Shown in pieces: positions 45,802-53,834 of a stretch of 64,000 nucleotides of DNA (within the stretch, counting starts at the first letter, position 1; each line of letters begins with the position of its first letter). The stretch is from the NCBI RefSeq assembly GCF_016745255.1, contig NZ_JADOEQ010000018.1, positions 1 to 64,000 on the forward strand, in the 5' to 3' direction. The notes under the pieces are model-generated. The model did no database searches. It saw only the letters and a list, made by a program, of their open reading frames with translations, and had not been told where the DNA came from. The position numbers and the translations under genes were made by a program. Source of the DNA: Enterococcus sp. BWR-S5 (GTDB taxonomy: Bacteria > Bacillota > Bacilli > Lactobacillales > Enterococcaceae).

Positions 45802-46098
45802 TTATTTCTCTTCTTCTTCAGTCATGAACGTATTGAAGACTTCTTCGATCATATCCCACTCAGCATCTGTTTCAATCTGCTGAAGCTCGCCTTCTGTTCC
45901 TTCTTCGTTTTCGATGTAAGCATATGCTTGCAGCTCAACATCTTCATCTTCAGGTACGCCAGCTGGGTAAAGAAGTACATAGTTTTTGCCGAATTCTTCT
46001 TGACCATCAACAGTCAATAGAATTTCATAAAGCGTTTCATTCCCTTGTTCGTCTACTAAAGTAATATGTTCATGTCCTTCATGATTATGTTCTGTCAT
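45802..46098 (-). CDS. DUF1292 (YrzB-like) protein
   Basis: An acidic 98-residue cytoplasmic protein of the DUF1292 family, which is conserved beside ireB (DUF965) and ruvX in lactic acid bacteria; its function is unknown. His-rich N-terminus ([11 protein letters not shown]), then [19 protein letters not shown] and the characteristic [11 protein letters not shown], ending in an acidic tail. ATG 46098 has AAAGGAG 8 bases upstream. That ribosome-binding site is the end of the first of 3.5 tandem 105-bp units (46104-46471), so the gene has an unusually long, repeated leader. Confidence 0.88.
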   Translation of the reverse strand: MTEHNHEGHEHITLVDEQGNETLYEILLTVDGQEEFGKNYVLLYPAGVPEDEDVELQAYAYIENEEGTEGELQQIETDAEWDMIEEVFNTFMTEEEEK

Positions 46099-46103
46099 TG
46101 TTA

Positions 46104-46471
46104 CTCTCCTTTTAGTCGTTGTAAAAAGTTGCCAAGTTATTGTCAACTTTCTCTTTTTGGGTGGTCCGATGTCCAGTTCCCTAGCATTCTTGGTAAAAGG
46201 GAAATGGCTCTCCTTTTAGTCGTTGTAGAAAGTTGCCAAGTTATTGTCAACTTTCTCTTTTTTTGGTGGTCCGATAGCTATTTCCCTAGATATTCCTTCA
46301 AAAGAGAAATAGTTCTCCTTTTAGTCGTTGTAGAAAGTTGCCAAGTTATTGTCAACTTTCTCTTTTTTTGGTGGTCCGATAACTATTTCTCTAGATGTTC
46401 CTTCAAAAGAGAAATAGTTCTCCTTTTAGTCGCTTTAGAAAGTTTCCAAGTCATTGTCAACTTTCTCTTAA
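46104..46471. repeat. 3.5 tandem copies of a 105-bp promoter/hairpin unit
   Basis: Units begin at 46104, 46208, 46313 and 46418 (the last is partial); the first is 104 bases, the next two 105. Each carries, on the minus strand, a near-perfect 12-bp-arm palindrome (GAAAGTTGACAA...TTGGCAACTTTC), a promoter-like TTGACA - 17 bases - TACAAC inside and next to it, and an AAAAGGAG Shine-Dalgarno. Units 2 and 3 also carry a second stem (arms up to 12 bp: AACTATTTCTCT / AGAGAAATAGTT). Promoter-like boxes: -35 at 46141-46146, 46245-46250 and 46350-46355; -10 at 46118-46123, 46222-46227 and 46327-46332. It lies between ruvX and the DUF1292 gene. Confidence 0.85.
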
Positions 46472-46603
46472 TAATATTTTTTCTTTTTCTGTACTAACCA
46501 ATTGCTTATCTTTATCCTGCTCCTAAGCTGTTTTTATCATAAATACTCAAAAACAGCAAAAATAACAGATTTTTTATCGGTACTTCAAGCAGTTCTTTTC
46601 CGC

Positions 46604-47029
46604 CTACTTGTTGCTGACACTGTCTAAGTAATTTTGTAAAATCATGACCGCAGCCACTTTATCAATTACTTTTTTCCGCTTAGCACGAGAGGCATTTGCC
46701 TGTTCTACGAGCATTCGCTCAGCTTGAACAGTTGTCAGTCGTTCATCCTGATAAACAACCGGCAGTTGAAACAGCTCCTCTATTTGTTTACCATAAGCCA
46801 TTGAAGCTTCCGCTCTTGGACCAATAGAATTATTCATATTTTTTGGCAATCCGACAACGACCTTGGACACTTCATATTCCTTTAGTAGTTCTCCCAGACG
46901 GTCAAAACCAAATTCCTGCTTCTCTTCGTTGATACGGATAATCTCTATACCTTGAGCCGTCCAACCTAGAAGATCGCTGACAGCTACACCAACTGTCTTA
47001 GAGCCGACATCCAATCCTATGGTTCTCAT
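46604..47029 (-). CDS. ruvX: Holliday junction resolvase RuvX (YqgF)
   Basis: A 141-residue RNase H-fold nuclease, implicated in Holliday-junction resolution and in rRNA processing. The first metal-binding aspartate is in [34 protein letters not shown] and [15 protein letters not shown] are family motifs. The start overlaps the ireB stop by 4 bases (ATGA), so the two are translationally coupled. The following interval to the DUF1292 gene is expanded by tandem repeats. Confidence 0.93.
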   Translation of the reverse strand: MRTIGLDVGSKTVGVAVSDLLGWTAQGIEIIRINEEKQEFGFDRLGELLKEYEVSKVVVGLPKNMNNSIGPRAEASMAYGKQIEELFQLPVVYQDERLTTVQAERMLVEQANASRAKRKKVIDKVAAVMILQNYLDSVSNK

Positions 47030-47295
47030 CGAAGATTAATACCATAACTTGTCAGATAATGCTTTACAAGCTCTTCCATAATTTCATCACGCTCATGACG
47101 GCGAATCAAGTTCCGCGCATCTTGATAGCGAGGAATGTAGGCCGGGTCTCCTGAAAGTAAATAGCCCACAATTTGGTTGATCGGGTTATACCCTTTCTCC
47201 TCTAATGCTCGATATACGGTAGCTAGAGTCTCACTTACTTCCTTCTTGCGACTTTCATCAAAGTCAAATCGTACTGTTTCATCTGTAAAACCCAT
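47026..47295 (-). CDS. ireB: IreB family regulator (DUF965/UPF0297)
   Basis: An 89-residue protein matching IreB, a substrate of the Ser/Thr kinase IreK that negatively influences cephalosporin resistance in E. faecalis. The phosphorylated threonines known there (Thr4 and Thr7) are present in [12 protein letters not shown]. The rest ([39 protein letters not shown]-type family core) is highly typical. GAGGTG lies 8 bases before the ATG; promoter at 47333-47361. Confidence 0.95.
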   Translation of the reverse strand: MGFTDETVRFDFDESRKKEVSETLATVYRALEEKGYNPINQIVGYLLSGDPAYIPRYQDARNLIRRHERDEIMEELVKHYLTSYGINLR

Positions 47296-47332
47296 TTATC
47301 TACACCTCTTTTCTTTCTATTCATACACTTTC

Positions 47333-47361
47333 ATTCTACTAGAAAGTGCCTGAAACTACAA
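47333..47361 (-). promoter_or_regulatory. Promoter of ireB-ruvX
   Basis: On the minus strand TTGTAG (47356-47361), 17 bases, TAGAAT (47333-47338). Confidence 0.6.
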
Positions 47362-47404
47362 ATAAAAATTCAGAAACCTATAACTAATTTAAACAATTTC
47401 ACAT

Positions 47405-47438
47405 AAAAAATGCCTCATCCAATCAAGACAAGACATTC
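47405..47438 (-). terminator. Terminator of the arginine operon
   Basis: On the minus strand AATGTCT pairs with AGGCATT (one G-U pair) and is followed by six T, about 60 bases past argF. Confidence 0.6.
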
Positions 47439-47497
47439 TGTGTCGAAATAAACCGAAAATTTTCAATTAAAAAACAAGGAATAATCAAATAGAACGG

Positions 47498-48433
47498 TTA
47501 TTGCTCTTTCATTACTTTTACCATTAATGCCTTTTGTGCATGCAGACGGTTTTCAGCTTCCTGATAAATAACAGAATGCTCGCCATCAATGACTGAACTG
47601 GTCACTTCTTCTTCTCGGTGAGCCGGTAAACAGTGCAAAAAGATATAATCATCCTGTGCATGCTCTACTAAAGTATCATTCACTTGATACCCATGAAAAG
47701 CAGCTTCTCGTTCTTTCTGCTCGGCTTCATTTCCCATGCTTGCCCAGACATCTGTCACAACGATATCAGCCTCTGTTACCGCCTCAATAGGCTCCTCTGT
47801 TATAACAATTTTGCTTCCTGTTTTCTCTGCAATTTCTTCTGCCAGCTGGACAAACTCAACCTTCGGCTCATAACCGGCCGGTGAAGCAATTGTAACGTCC
47901 ATACCAACGATACTACCGCCAATCAAAAAGGAATGCGCCATATTATTACCGTCGCCTATATATGCCAGCTTAAGCCCTTCTAAGGTATTTTTATGTTCAT
48001 AAATCGTCATAAAATCTGCTAAAATTTGGCAAGGATGATGATTGTCAGTTAGACCGTTAATAATCGGAATGGAGGCCTCCTCTGCCAGTTCATGAACCAT
48101 CTCATCAGAATATGTCCGAATCATGATACCGTCAACATAAGAAGACATGACATTCGCTGTATCCTTGATTGGCTCTCCTCTGCCCATCTGAGTATTTTTA
48201 CTATCCAAGACAATCGCCTGTCCACCCAATTGAATAATACCAGCTTCAAATGACACGCGCGTTCGAGTGCTGTTTTTTTCAAAAATCATTGCCAAAATCT
48301 TTCCGGATAATGCTGTGTTATAAGCCTTAGGATTCTGCTTCATCGCAATCCCTAAGTGAATAATTTCGTGAAAATCTTCTTTTGTCAATTCCGTTAAATT
48401 TAAAATACTTTTTCCTAAAAGTGTGTCAGACAT
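47498..48433 (-). CDS. argF: Ornithine carbamoyltransferase
   Basis: Forms citrulline from ornithine and carbamoyl phosphate (311 residues). Motifs: carbamoyl-phosphate site STRTRVSFE, the HHPCQ motif in TDNHHPCQILADF, ornithine-binding DVWASMG and the catalytic HCLPAHR. The genomic position at the end of argC-J-B-D marks it as the biosynthetic enzyme, distinct from aguB at 30474. It overlaps argD by 8 bases, with GGAGGAG inside the argD end. Confidence 0.96.
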   Translation of the reverse strand: MSDTLLGKSILNLTELTKEDFHEIIHLGIAMKQNPKAYNTALSGKILAMIFEKNSTRTRVSFEAGIIQLGGQAIVLDSKNTQMGRGEPIKDTANVMSSYVDGIMIRTYSDEMVHELAEEASIPIINGLTDNHHPCQILADFMTIYEHKNTLEGLKLAYIGDGNNMAHSFLIGGSIVGMDVTIASPAGYEPKVEFVQLAEEIAEKTGSKIVITEEPIEAVTEADIVVTDVWASMGNEAEQKEREAAFHGYQVNDTLVEHAQDDYIFLHCLPAHREEEVTSSVIDGEHSVIYQEAENRLHAQKALMVKVMKEQ

Positions 48434-49580
48434 CTGCTAACTCCTCCAATACTTGACATATTTTCTCTATTCCTTCTGATAATTCAGTTTCGTTCATTGT
48501 CAACGGCGGCAGCAGACGTAAAACGGACGAACCTGCCTTCAATACGATAACGCCATTTTCCTCCAGCTTATCGATCGCTGCACCTACAAGCTGACTTTCT
48601 GATAGCTCAATGCCAATCATCAAGCCAGTACCTCGTATGTCAACGACAATCGGAAGCTCAGAAAGGTTGTCTTTCAGCTGACTAAGAGCAGCTGCGCCCT
48701 TCTTCGCTGTCTCATTTAAAAAATCCCGCTGTCGAATGAGCTCGGTTACTTTTCCAGCTACAGCCATCCCCAGCTTATTTCCGCCAAAGGTTGATCCGTG
48801 ACTCCCAGGCTGAAAGGCACCAGCATATTTGCTTTTACCAAGCATTGCACCGACAGGGAATCCATTGCCCAACCCTTTTGCCAAAGTAATAATATCCGGT
48901 TCAATACCATAAGCCTCTGACGCATAAAATGTCCCAGTTCTTCCGATTCCTGTTTGAACTTCATCTACAATTACCAACGTGCCATTGCTCTCACACAGTG
49001 CAACGAGTTCCTGAATCCAATCTTTATCAGCTGGAATCACTCCACCTTCACCTTGAACCAACTCAAGCATTACTGCTGCTGTATTTCCATCCAGCTCTCG
49101 CTTCAGCTCATCTAAAGAATTATAAGGAACATAAACAAATTCCGGCAGCAAAGGATAAAAACCCTCGTGAATCGAAGCCTGCCCCGTTGCACTCATCGCA
49201 CCAAAGGTTCTGCCGTGGAAGGATTGCTCAAACGTGATGATTTTGCTTTTCCCTGTTGTTTTGCGGGCGAGCTTGATAGCTGCCTCATTTGCTTCAGCCC
49301 CGCTATTGCAGAAGTAGGCTAAATAGTCTTGATCGCCAGCCAATTGCTTTGCCAGAGTTTCCTGAAGGCTATTCTCATACAGGTTTGGAGTATGCCAAAT
49401 TTTGCTGGCTTGCTCTTCTAAAACCTGATTGAGCTGCGGATGATTATAGCCTAGATTCATCACACCAATTCCACTGGTAAAATCAAGATATTTTTTCCCA
49501 TCAGAATCAATCAAATAATTCTGTTCTCCTGCAACAAATTCCACTGCTCTGCGGCTATAATTTGGAAATAGCTTTGTCAT
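48426..49580 (-). CDS. argD: Acetylornithine aminotransferase
   Basis: Pyridoxal-phosphate class III transaminase (384 residues) converting N-acetylglutamate semialdehyde to N-acetylornithine. Visible motifs: FCNSGAEANEAAIKLARK (phosphate grip), FHGRTFGAMSATGQ, VDEVQTGIGRTG and the Schiff-base lysine in ITLAKGLGNGFPVGA. AAGGTG precedes the start, which overlaps the argB stop by 4 bases. Confidence 0.95.
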   Translation of the reverse strand: MTKLFPNYSRRAVEFVAGEQNYLIDSDGKKYLDFTSGIGVMNLGYNHPQLNQVLEEQASKIWHTPNLYENSLQETLAKQLAGDQDYLAYFCNSGAEANEAAIKLARKTTGKSKIITFEQSFHGRTFGAMSATGQASIHEGFYPLLPEFVYVPYNSLDELKRELDGNTAAVMLELVQGEGGVIPADKDWIQELVALCESNGTLVIVDEVQTGIGRTGTFYASEAYGIEPDIITLAKGLGNGFPVGAMLGKSKYAGAFQPGSHGSTFGGNKLGMAVAGKVTELIRQRDFLNETAKKGAAALSQLKDNLSELPIVVDIRGTGLMIGIELSESQLVGAAIDKLEENGVIVLKAGSSVLRLLPPLTMNETELSEGIEKICQVLEELADV

Positions 49581-50329
49581 ACCAGCACCTTCTTTCCCTG
49601 TATTACTGTACCTTTTTTCAAAATATCGTCTGTGATATGAATACCGTTTACACCGGCATGAATTGCCGCTTCTGCGCTTTTTACTTTTGGAATCATTCCA
49701 CCGGTAACAACCTGCTCATCAATTAGAGCGTCAATCTCCGATAAAGAAACTTCTTCCAGATAACAGCTGTCCTTCATAATTCCGGCAACATCAGTTAAAA
49801 GATATAACGCCTCTGCTTTCAATGCCGAAGCCACGTGACAGGCAGTATCATCTGCATTGATATTCAGCCACTTTCCTGATTTAGTCATTCCAAGCGGGGC
49901 AATGATTGGGATATACCCTTTCTCAAGTAAATCAATCAGCAAATCTGTACGAACCTCGGTAACCTGTCCGACATGTCCCAATGTCTGCTTATCCAAATAA
50001 TCACCCACTATGATGCCATTACTTGAAGCATTCAGTCCTACTGCTGAAAGATTCTGTTGCTGAAAACGTGAGGTAATCAATGGTTGCACCTGACCAATCA
50101 AGACCATTTGCGTAATTTTCAATACCTCCGAGGTTGTCACACGCAAGCCAGCTTTATGACAGACAGGTACATTCAAACGGCTCATCATCTCAGAAATATA
50201 ATGACCACCGCCATGAATAATGATGATTTTTTTTCCTTCAGTTCTCCATTCATGAATTTTTTTAAAAAACGACTCTGTCAAACAATCGCCTGCTGCTCCG
50301 CCTATTTTTATAACAATCAGTTCCTCCAA
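49577..50329 (-). CDS. argB: Acetylglutamate kinase
   Basis: Phosphorylates N-acetylglutamate (250 residues). The amino-acid-kinase motifs VIKIGGAAGD, IIHGGGHYIS, ALYLLTDVAGIM and GGMIPKVKSAEAAI are all present. Translation appears to start at TTG 50329 with AGAGAGGTG 8 bases upstream, so initiation is probably weak. The short N-terminus without an extra helix suggests the non-hexameric, arginine-insensitive type; feedback would then act elsewhere or through ArgR. Confidence 0.94.
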   Translation of the reverse strand: MEELIVIKIGGAAGDCLTESFFKKIHEWRTEGKKIIIIHGGGHYISEMMSRLNVPVCHKAGLRVTTSEVLKITQMVLIGQVQPLITSRFQQQNLSAVGLNASSNGIIVGDYLDKQTLGHVGQVTEVRTDLLIDLLEKGYIPIIAPLGMTKSGKWLNINADDTACHVASALKAEALYLLTDVAGIMKDSCYLEEVSLSEIDALIDEQVVTGGMIPKVKSAEAAIHAGVNGIHITDDILKKGTVIQGKKVLV

Positions 50330-50349
50330 TTGAATAACACCTCTCTGTC

Positions 50350-51543
50350 TTAAGTATGGTATAACGCATTAATTTCCACGTATTTGTAAGTTAGGTCACA
50401 GCCCCAGGCAGTTCCTTTTCCGGTTCCCTCTTGTAAATCTACAGTAATAACAATTTTATCCTGTACGAGGATTTCTCTCATCTTCATTTCTTCAAAGCTC
50501 TGCGGCTGACTATTCAATAGAACCGGCAAACCACCAATCGAAATATTAACCTTTTCAGGATTGATGGACGGGTCTGCGTAACCAATCGCACAAATGATTC
50601 TGCCCCAATTAGGATCAGCACCAAACATAGCCGTTTTCACTAAGGAAGAGCCAACAATTTTTTTGGCAATCATTCTGGCAGTCAGTTGATCCTTTCCGTG
50701 AATGACATTGGCTTCAATCAGCTTGGTGGCGCCTTCGCCGTCTTGAGCAATCATTTTTGCCAGTTCTTCCATCACTACGCTGAGCATCATTGTAAATTCG
50801 TCGTAGTCTGCTGTTTCTTTTTGAAGGACTGAATGACCCGCAGCGCCGTTGGCAAGAAGCAGAACCATGTCATTTGTCGAAGTATCACCGTCTACAGTTA
50901 TTTGATTGAAGGTTCTATCGGTCACCTTCTTTAAGGCTTCTTGGAGTAAAGACTTTTCAATCACTGCATCTGTCGTGATAAAAGCCAGCATGGTTGCCAT
51001 ATTGGGATGAATCATCCCAGAACCTTTAGCAACGCCCGCCATCGTTACCTTCGTTCCTCCAATTGTTCCCTCAACGACGATTTCCTTGGTCCGAGTGTCA
51101 GTGGTCAAAATAGCTTCATGAAAGCTTTGAGGCGTCCCCTCCGTTTTATATAGTCCAAGAATTCCTTTCTTGATTTTGCCCATTGGCAGCTCTTGACCAA
51201 TGACTCCTGTTGACGCTACGGCTACGGCATCCGTTGGAATACTTAGCTTTTCGGCTGCTAAACGTTGCATTTCCTGTGCATGAAGAATTCCGTTTTTTCC
51301 TGTACAGGCATTAGCATTTCCCGAATTAACAACTATTGCCTGTATAGTATCGGAAGCAAGTGCTCCCTTTGTTACTTGAATTGGTGCAGCCTGAACTGCA
51401 TTAGTCGTGAATACTCCCGCCGCTTGTGCAGGATACTTTGAATAAATCCATCCGATATCTTTTCGTTTACGCTTTAATCCGCTGTGAAAGCCGTCCGCGT
51501 AAAATCCTGCTGGTGCTGCAATTGTCCCGTTGATTATTTTCAT
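50350..51543 (-). CDS. argJ: Bifunctional glutamate N-acetyltransferase/amino-acid acetyltransferase
   Basis: Transfers the acetyl group of N-acetylornithine to glutamate, closing the acetyl cycle, and may also use acetyl-CoA. The 397-residue precursor should self-cleave between Ala183 and Thr184 in HPNMATMLAF, giving alpha and beta chains with Thr184 as nucleophile. Other family motifs: VVNSGNANACTG and FNQITVDGDTSTND. No argA or argE is in the cluster, consistent with the cyclic pathway. ATG 51543 has GGGAG 9 bases upstream; an upstream extension would run into argC. Confidence 0.95.
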   Translation of the reverse strand: MKIINGTIAAPAGFYADGFHSGLKRKRKDIGWIYSKYPAQAAGVFTTNAVQAAPIQVTKGALASDTIQAIVVNSGNANACTGKNGILHAQEMQRLAAEKLSIPTDAVAVASTGVIGQELPMGKIKKGILGLYKTEGTPQSFHEAILTTDTRTKEIVVEGTIGGTKVTMAGVAKGSGMIHPNMATMLAFITTDAVIEKSLLQEALKKVTDRTFNQITVDGDTSTNDMVLLLANGAAGHSVLQKETADYDEFTMMLSVVMEELAKMIAQDGEGATKLIEANVIHGKDQLTARMIAKKIVGSSLVKTAMFGADPNWGRIICAIGYADPSINPEKVNISIGGLPVLLNSQPQSFEEMKMREILVQDKIVITVDLQEGTGKGTAWGCDLTYKYVEINALYHT

Positions 51544-51556
51544 ACATTCTTTCTCC

Positions 51557-52585
51557 CTATGGATAGATTGGTACCTGTAACAGCCCTTCGCTTTCAGAAA
51601 ACCCACTAAAAAGATTCAAATTCTGAATTGCTTGACCTGCGGCACCCTTCCCTAAATTGTCAATCACTGTAACAAGTGTAACTATGTCTGTCTGCTCATT
51701 AACAGAGAGACCAATGTCGCAAAAGTTCGTTCCGATAATCTGCTTCAAGACAGGATAACTATTCTTTTCATGCACACGGACGAACGGTTTCTTTTCATAA
51801 TGTGTTTGATAAAGATGGATAAGCTCTTCTGTCTTCAGCTTATTCTTAAGTCTTCCATACGATGTCATAAAAATTCCCCTCGTTACCGGAATCAATGATG
51901 TCGTAAATTGGATACCTTTGAGCTTCGGTGCCCAGCATTGAAATTGCTGAACGATTTCCGGAATGTGCTGGTGCTCATTCATTTTGTAGACACTCATATT
52001 GTCATTTGCCTCAGTAAAATGACTAGCTTGAGACAATGCTTTCCCCGCTCCGGACAGACCTGATTTTCCATCAATAATAATCGAGTTTAGATCAATCAGC
52101 TCTTCTTGAAGCAGTGGAGCAAAGCTGAGCTCTGCCGCAGTTGCATAACAACCAGGATTCGCGATAAAAGGTTTAGAAACATCCTGCCTGTACTCTGCTA
52201 ACCCATACTCAAAGGAGTCAATCAGAGGGTAATGCTTCGCTTCTTTTTTGTACCATTGCTCATAAGCCCCTTTTTCCCTCAGACGAAAGTCTCCTGATAA
52301 ATCAATTACCGGAAAACCGCTTTTTACAAATGGAACAGCGACATCTTTGGATACTCCTGAGGGCAATGCCAGAAAGACCAAATCGCTTTGTGCCATAATC
52401 TTCTCTACGTCTATCGGCTCCAACGATAGTGACAGCAAGCCCTTGAGATACGGATACACACTATCTATCGGCTGCTTTTCTGTCTGGCTGTGTATAGAAA
52501 CAATTTCAACTGATGGATGATTATATAAGTAGCGAATCAACTCTAATCCGCTATAGCCAGTCGCTCCAATAATAGAAACCTTCAT
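51557..52585 (-). CDS. argC: N-acetyl-gamma-glutamyl-phosphate reductase
   Basis: Reduces N-acetylglutamyl phosphate with NADPH (342 residues). Rossmann motif GATGYSGLELIRYL at the N-terminus, LALPSGVS, the active-site cysteine at Cys146 in NPGCYATAAELSFAPL, and a conserved histidine in the MNEHQHIPEI segment. ATG 52585 with GAGGTG about 7 bases upstream; first gene of the argC-J-B-D-F operon, behind a strong promoter and ARG-box-like sequences. Confidence 0.96.
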   Translation of the reverse strand: MKVSIIGATGYSGLELIRYLYNHPSVEIVSIHSQTEKQPIDSVYPYLKGLLSLSLEPIDVEKIMAQSDLVFLALPSGVSKDVAVPFVKSGFPVIDLSGDFRLREKGAYEQWYKKEAKHYPLIDSFEYGLAEYRQDVSKPFIANPGCYATAAELSFAPLLQEELIDLNSIIIDGKSGLSGAGKALSQASHFTEANDNMSVYKMNEHQHIPEIVQQFQCWAPKLKGIQFTTSLIPVTRGIFMTSYGRLKNKLKTEELIHLYQTHYEKKPFVRVHEKNSYPVLKQIIGTNFCDIGLSVNEQTDIVTLVTVIDNLGKGAAGQAIQNLNLFSGFSESEGLLQVPIYP

Positions 52586-52634
52586 CAATTTTCACCTCTT
52601 CATTTTCTTTTCATAAAAAAGAAACGTTTTTCAC

Positions 52635-52663
52635 ATTATAGTTTCATAATCAGATGAAGTCAA
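52635..52663 (-). promoter_or_regulatory. Promoter of the argCJBDF operon
   Basis: On the minus strand TTGACT (52658-52663), exactly 17 bases, TATAAT (52635-52640), about 50 bases before argC. Confidence 0.8.
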
Positions 52664-52699
52664 CGGTTTTTTATTAATTTATGAGCAAAAATAGAAAAA

Positions 52700-52760
52700 A
52701 TATGCATTATACTCGAAAAAAAATGAATATTATCAACTGATAATCGTTTTTTTATGCATA
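52700..52760. promoter_or_regulatory. ARG-box-like sequences upstream of argC
   Basis: TGAATATTATCA (52724-52735) and TATGCATTATACT / TATGCATAAAA on either side resemble ArgR/AhrC half-sites (consensus of the TGAATWWWWATTCA type). Their position 40-100 bases upstream of the promoter fits repression by arginine through looping; only partial matches are seen. Confidence 0.4.
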
Positions 52761-52765
52761 AAAAA

Positions 52766-52811
52766 AGAAGAGCAGTCATTTTCAATTCGAAAACGCTCCA
52801 CTCTTTTTTTT
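52766..52811 (-). terminator. Terminator of the DUF554 gene
   Basis: On the minus strand AAGAG pairs with CTCTT and GTTTTC with GAAAAT-type inner arms, followed by TTTTTTT. Confidence 0.65.
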
Positions 52812-52836
52812 ACTAGCCGACTGATTTTTTTCAAGA

Positions 52837-53538
52837 TTAAAAGAAATAATACTGTCCTACTATTAAGAGAACCAAAATAATGATTCCCGGCAGGTAGTTC
52901 GATACTCTGATTTTTGTCAAGCCCACGATATTCAGCCCAATAGCCAAAATCATCAACCCGCCAATCCCACTGATTCCAGCCATCAGTAAATCCAGCAATG
53001 CCTCAGGAACATAGCCCATCAGCAGACTGGCTCCTACAGCTATCAAGCCTTGGTATAGAAGAACCGGTATAGAAGAAAAGAGCACCCCAACACCTAGTGT
53101 GGCAGTGAGCATAATAGCCATAAAACCATCCATTACCGATTTAGTCAGCAGTGTTTGATGATTCCCGGAGACACCACTTTCAATTGCACCAATAATCGCC
53201 ATTGATCCAACAAGAAATATCAGCGTAGCAGTCACAAAACCTTCTGCGAAATTACTTCCTGATTTTGCAAAACGTTTCTCAAGATACAAGCCAAACTGAT
53301 TCATCCGATCTTCTATTTTAGCAAATTCACCAATCATCGCGCCTAAGCATAAGCTAATCAACACGAGAATAAACGAATCCGCTTTAAACGACATCTGGAT
53401 TCCCAATGCAATGACACCTAAGCCAATCCCTTTTGTAACGGTATCCTTTGTTTCTTCACTCAAATTTCGTAAAACAGCTCCTGCTAAGCTCCCGACGACA
53501 ATAGCTGCAGCATTTACGATTGACCCTAATAAAATCAT
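52837..53538 (-). CDS. DUF554 family membrane protein
   Basis: A 233-residue polytopic membrane protein (about six to seven hydrophobic segments, Gly-rich) of the DUF554 family (YdfK-like), of unknown function and possibly a transporter. Typical opening GSIVNAAAIVVGSLAGAVL and the duplicated glycine-rich helices GLGVIALGIQMSF and LMILAIGLNIVGLTKIRV are visible. GAGGG lies 6 bases before the ATG. It is monocistronic, between the Fem-like gene's terminator and its own. Confidence 0.87.
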   Translation of the reverse strand: MILLGSIVNAAAIVVGSLAGAVLRNLSEETKDTVTKGIGLGVIALGIQMSFKADSFILVLISLCLGAMIGEFAKIEDRMNQFGLYLEKRFAKSGSNFAEGFVTATLIFLVGSMAIIGAIESGVSGNHQTLLTKSVMDGFMAIMLTATLGVGVLFSSIPVLLYQGLIAVGASLLMGYVPEALLDLLMAGISGIGGLMILAIGLNIVGLTKIRVSNYLPGIIILVLLIVGQYYFF

Positions 53539-53666
53539 ACTTTTCCCTCAGAGACTGAACACGCTCAATGCTTAGGTGTTTATAATGCTGTCAAAGCGCA
53601 TTCCTATAGCTCACCTGTAAAACAATAGCTGCCCTCAGTTCCTTTACCTCCATGATTGATTCATTA

Positions 53667-53709
53667 TAAAAGAGTGAAACGAGTCTTTGTTACGACGCAC
53701 GTCTCACTC
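53667..53709 (-). terminator. Terminator of the Fem-like gene
   Basis: On the minus strand GAGTGAGACG pairs with CGTTTCACTC (one G-U pair), followed by TTTTAT. A TATAAT immediately downstream may start the DUF554 transcript. The rest of 53539-53834 shows nothing further. Confidence 0.65.
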
Positions 53710-53834
53710 TCAGTTTTCTTATTATAGCATGTTATTTTCAAATAGCTCCAAAATAATTTCAGAAATGACTGCAATTTGTTGAAAAGCTATTGTATCTTCC
53801 AAAATTTTCAGAGTCTTCGTTGCAGGACTGGAAA

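Noticed and set aside
46104-46471. CRISPR array
   Set aside because: The repeated unit is 105 bp and contiguous, with no unique spacers of constant length and no cas genes.
46066-46497. A 143-codon plus-strand frame with three near-identical 35-residue repeats ([19 protein letters not shown] type)
   Set aside because: It is open only because the 105-bp units are a multiple of three. It has no ribosome-binding site, starts inside the antisense of DUF1292, and its composition is that of a translated non-coding repeat.
53600-53670. 20-codon minus-strand frame (MEVKELRAAIVLQ...) before the DUF554 gene
   Set aside because: It begins just after a TATAAT without a ribosome-binding site and shows no conservation signal that can be judged here.
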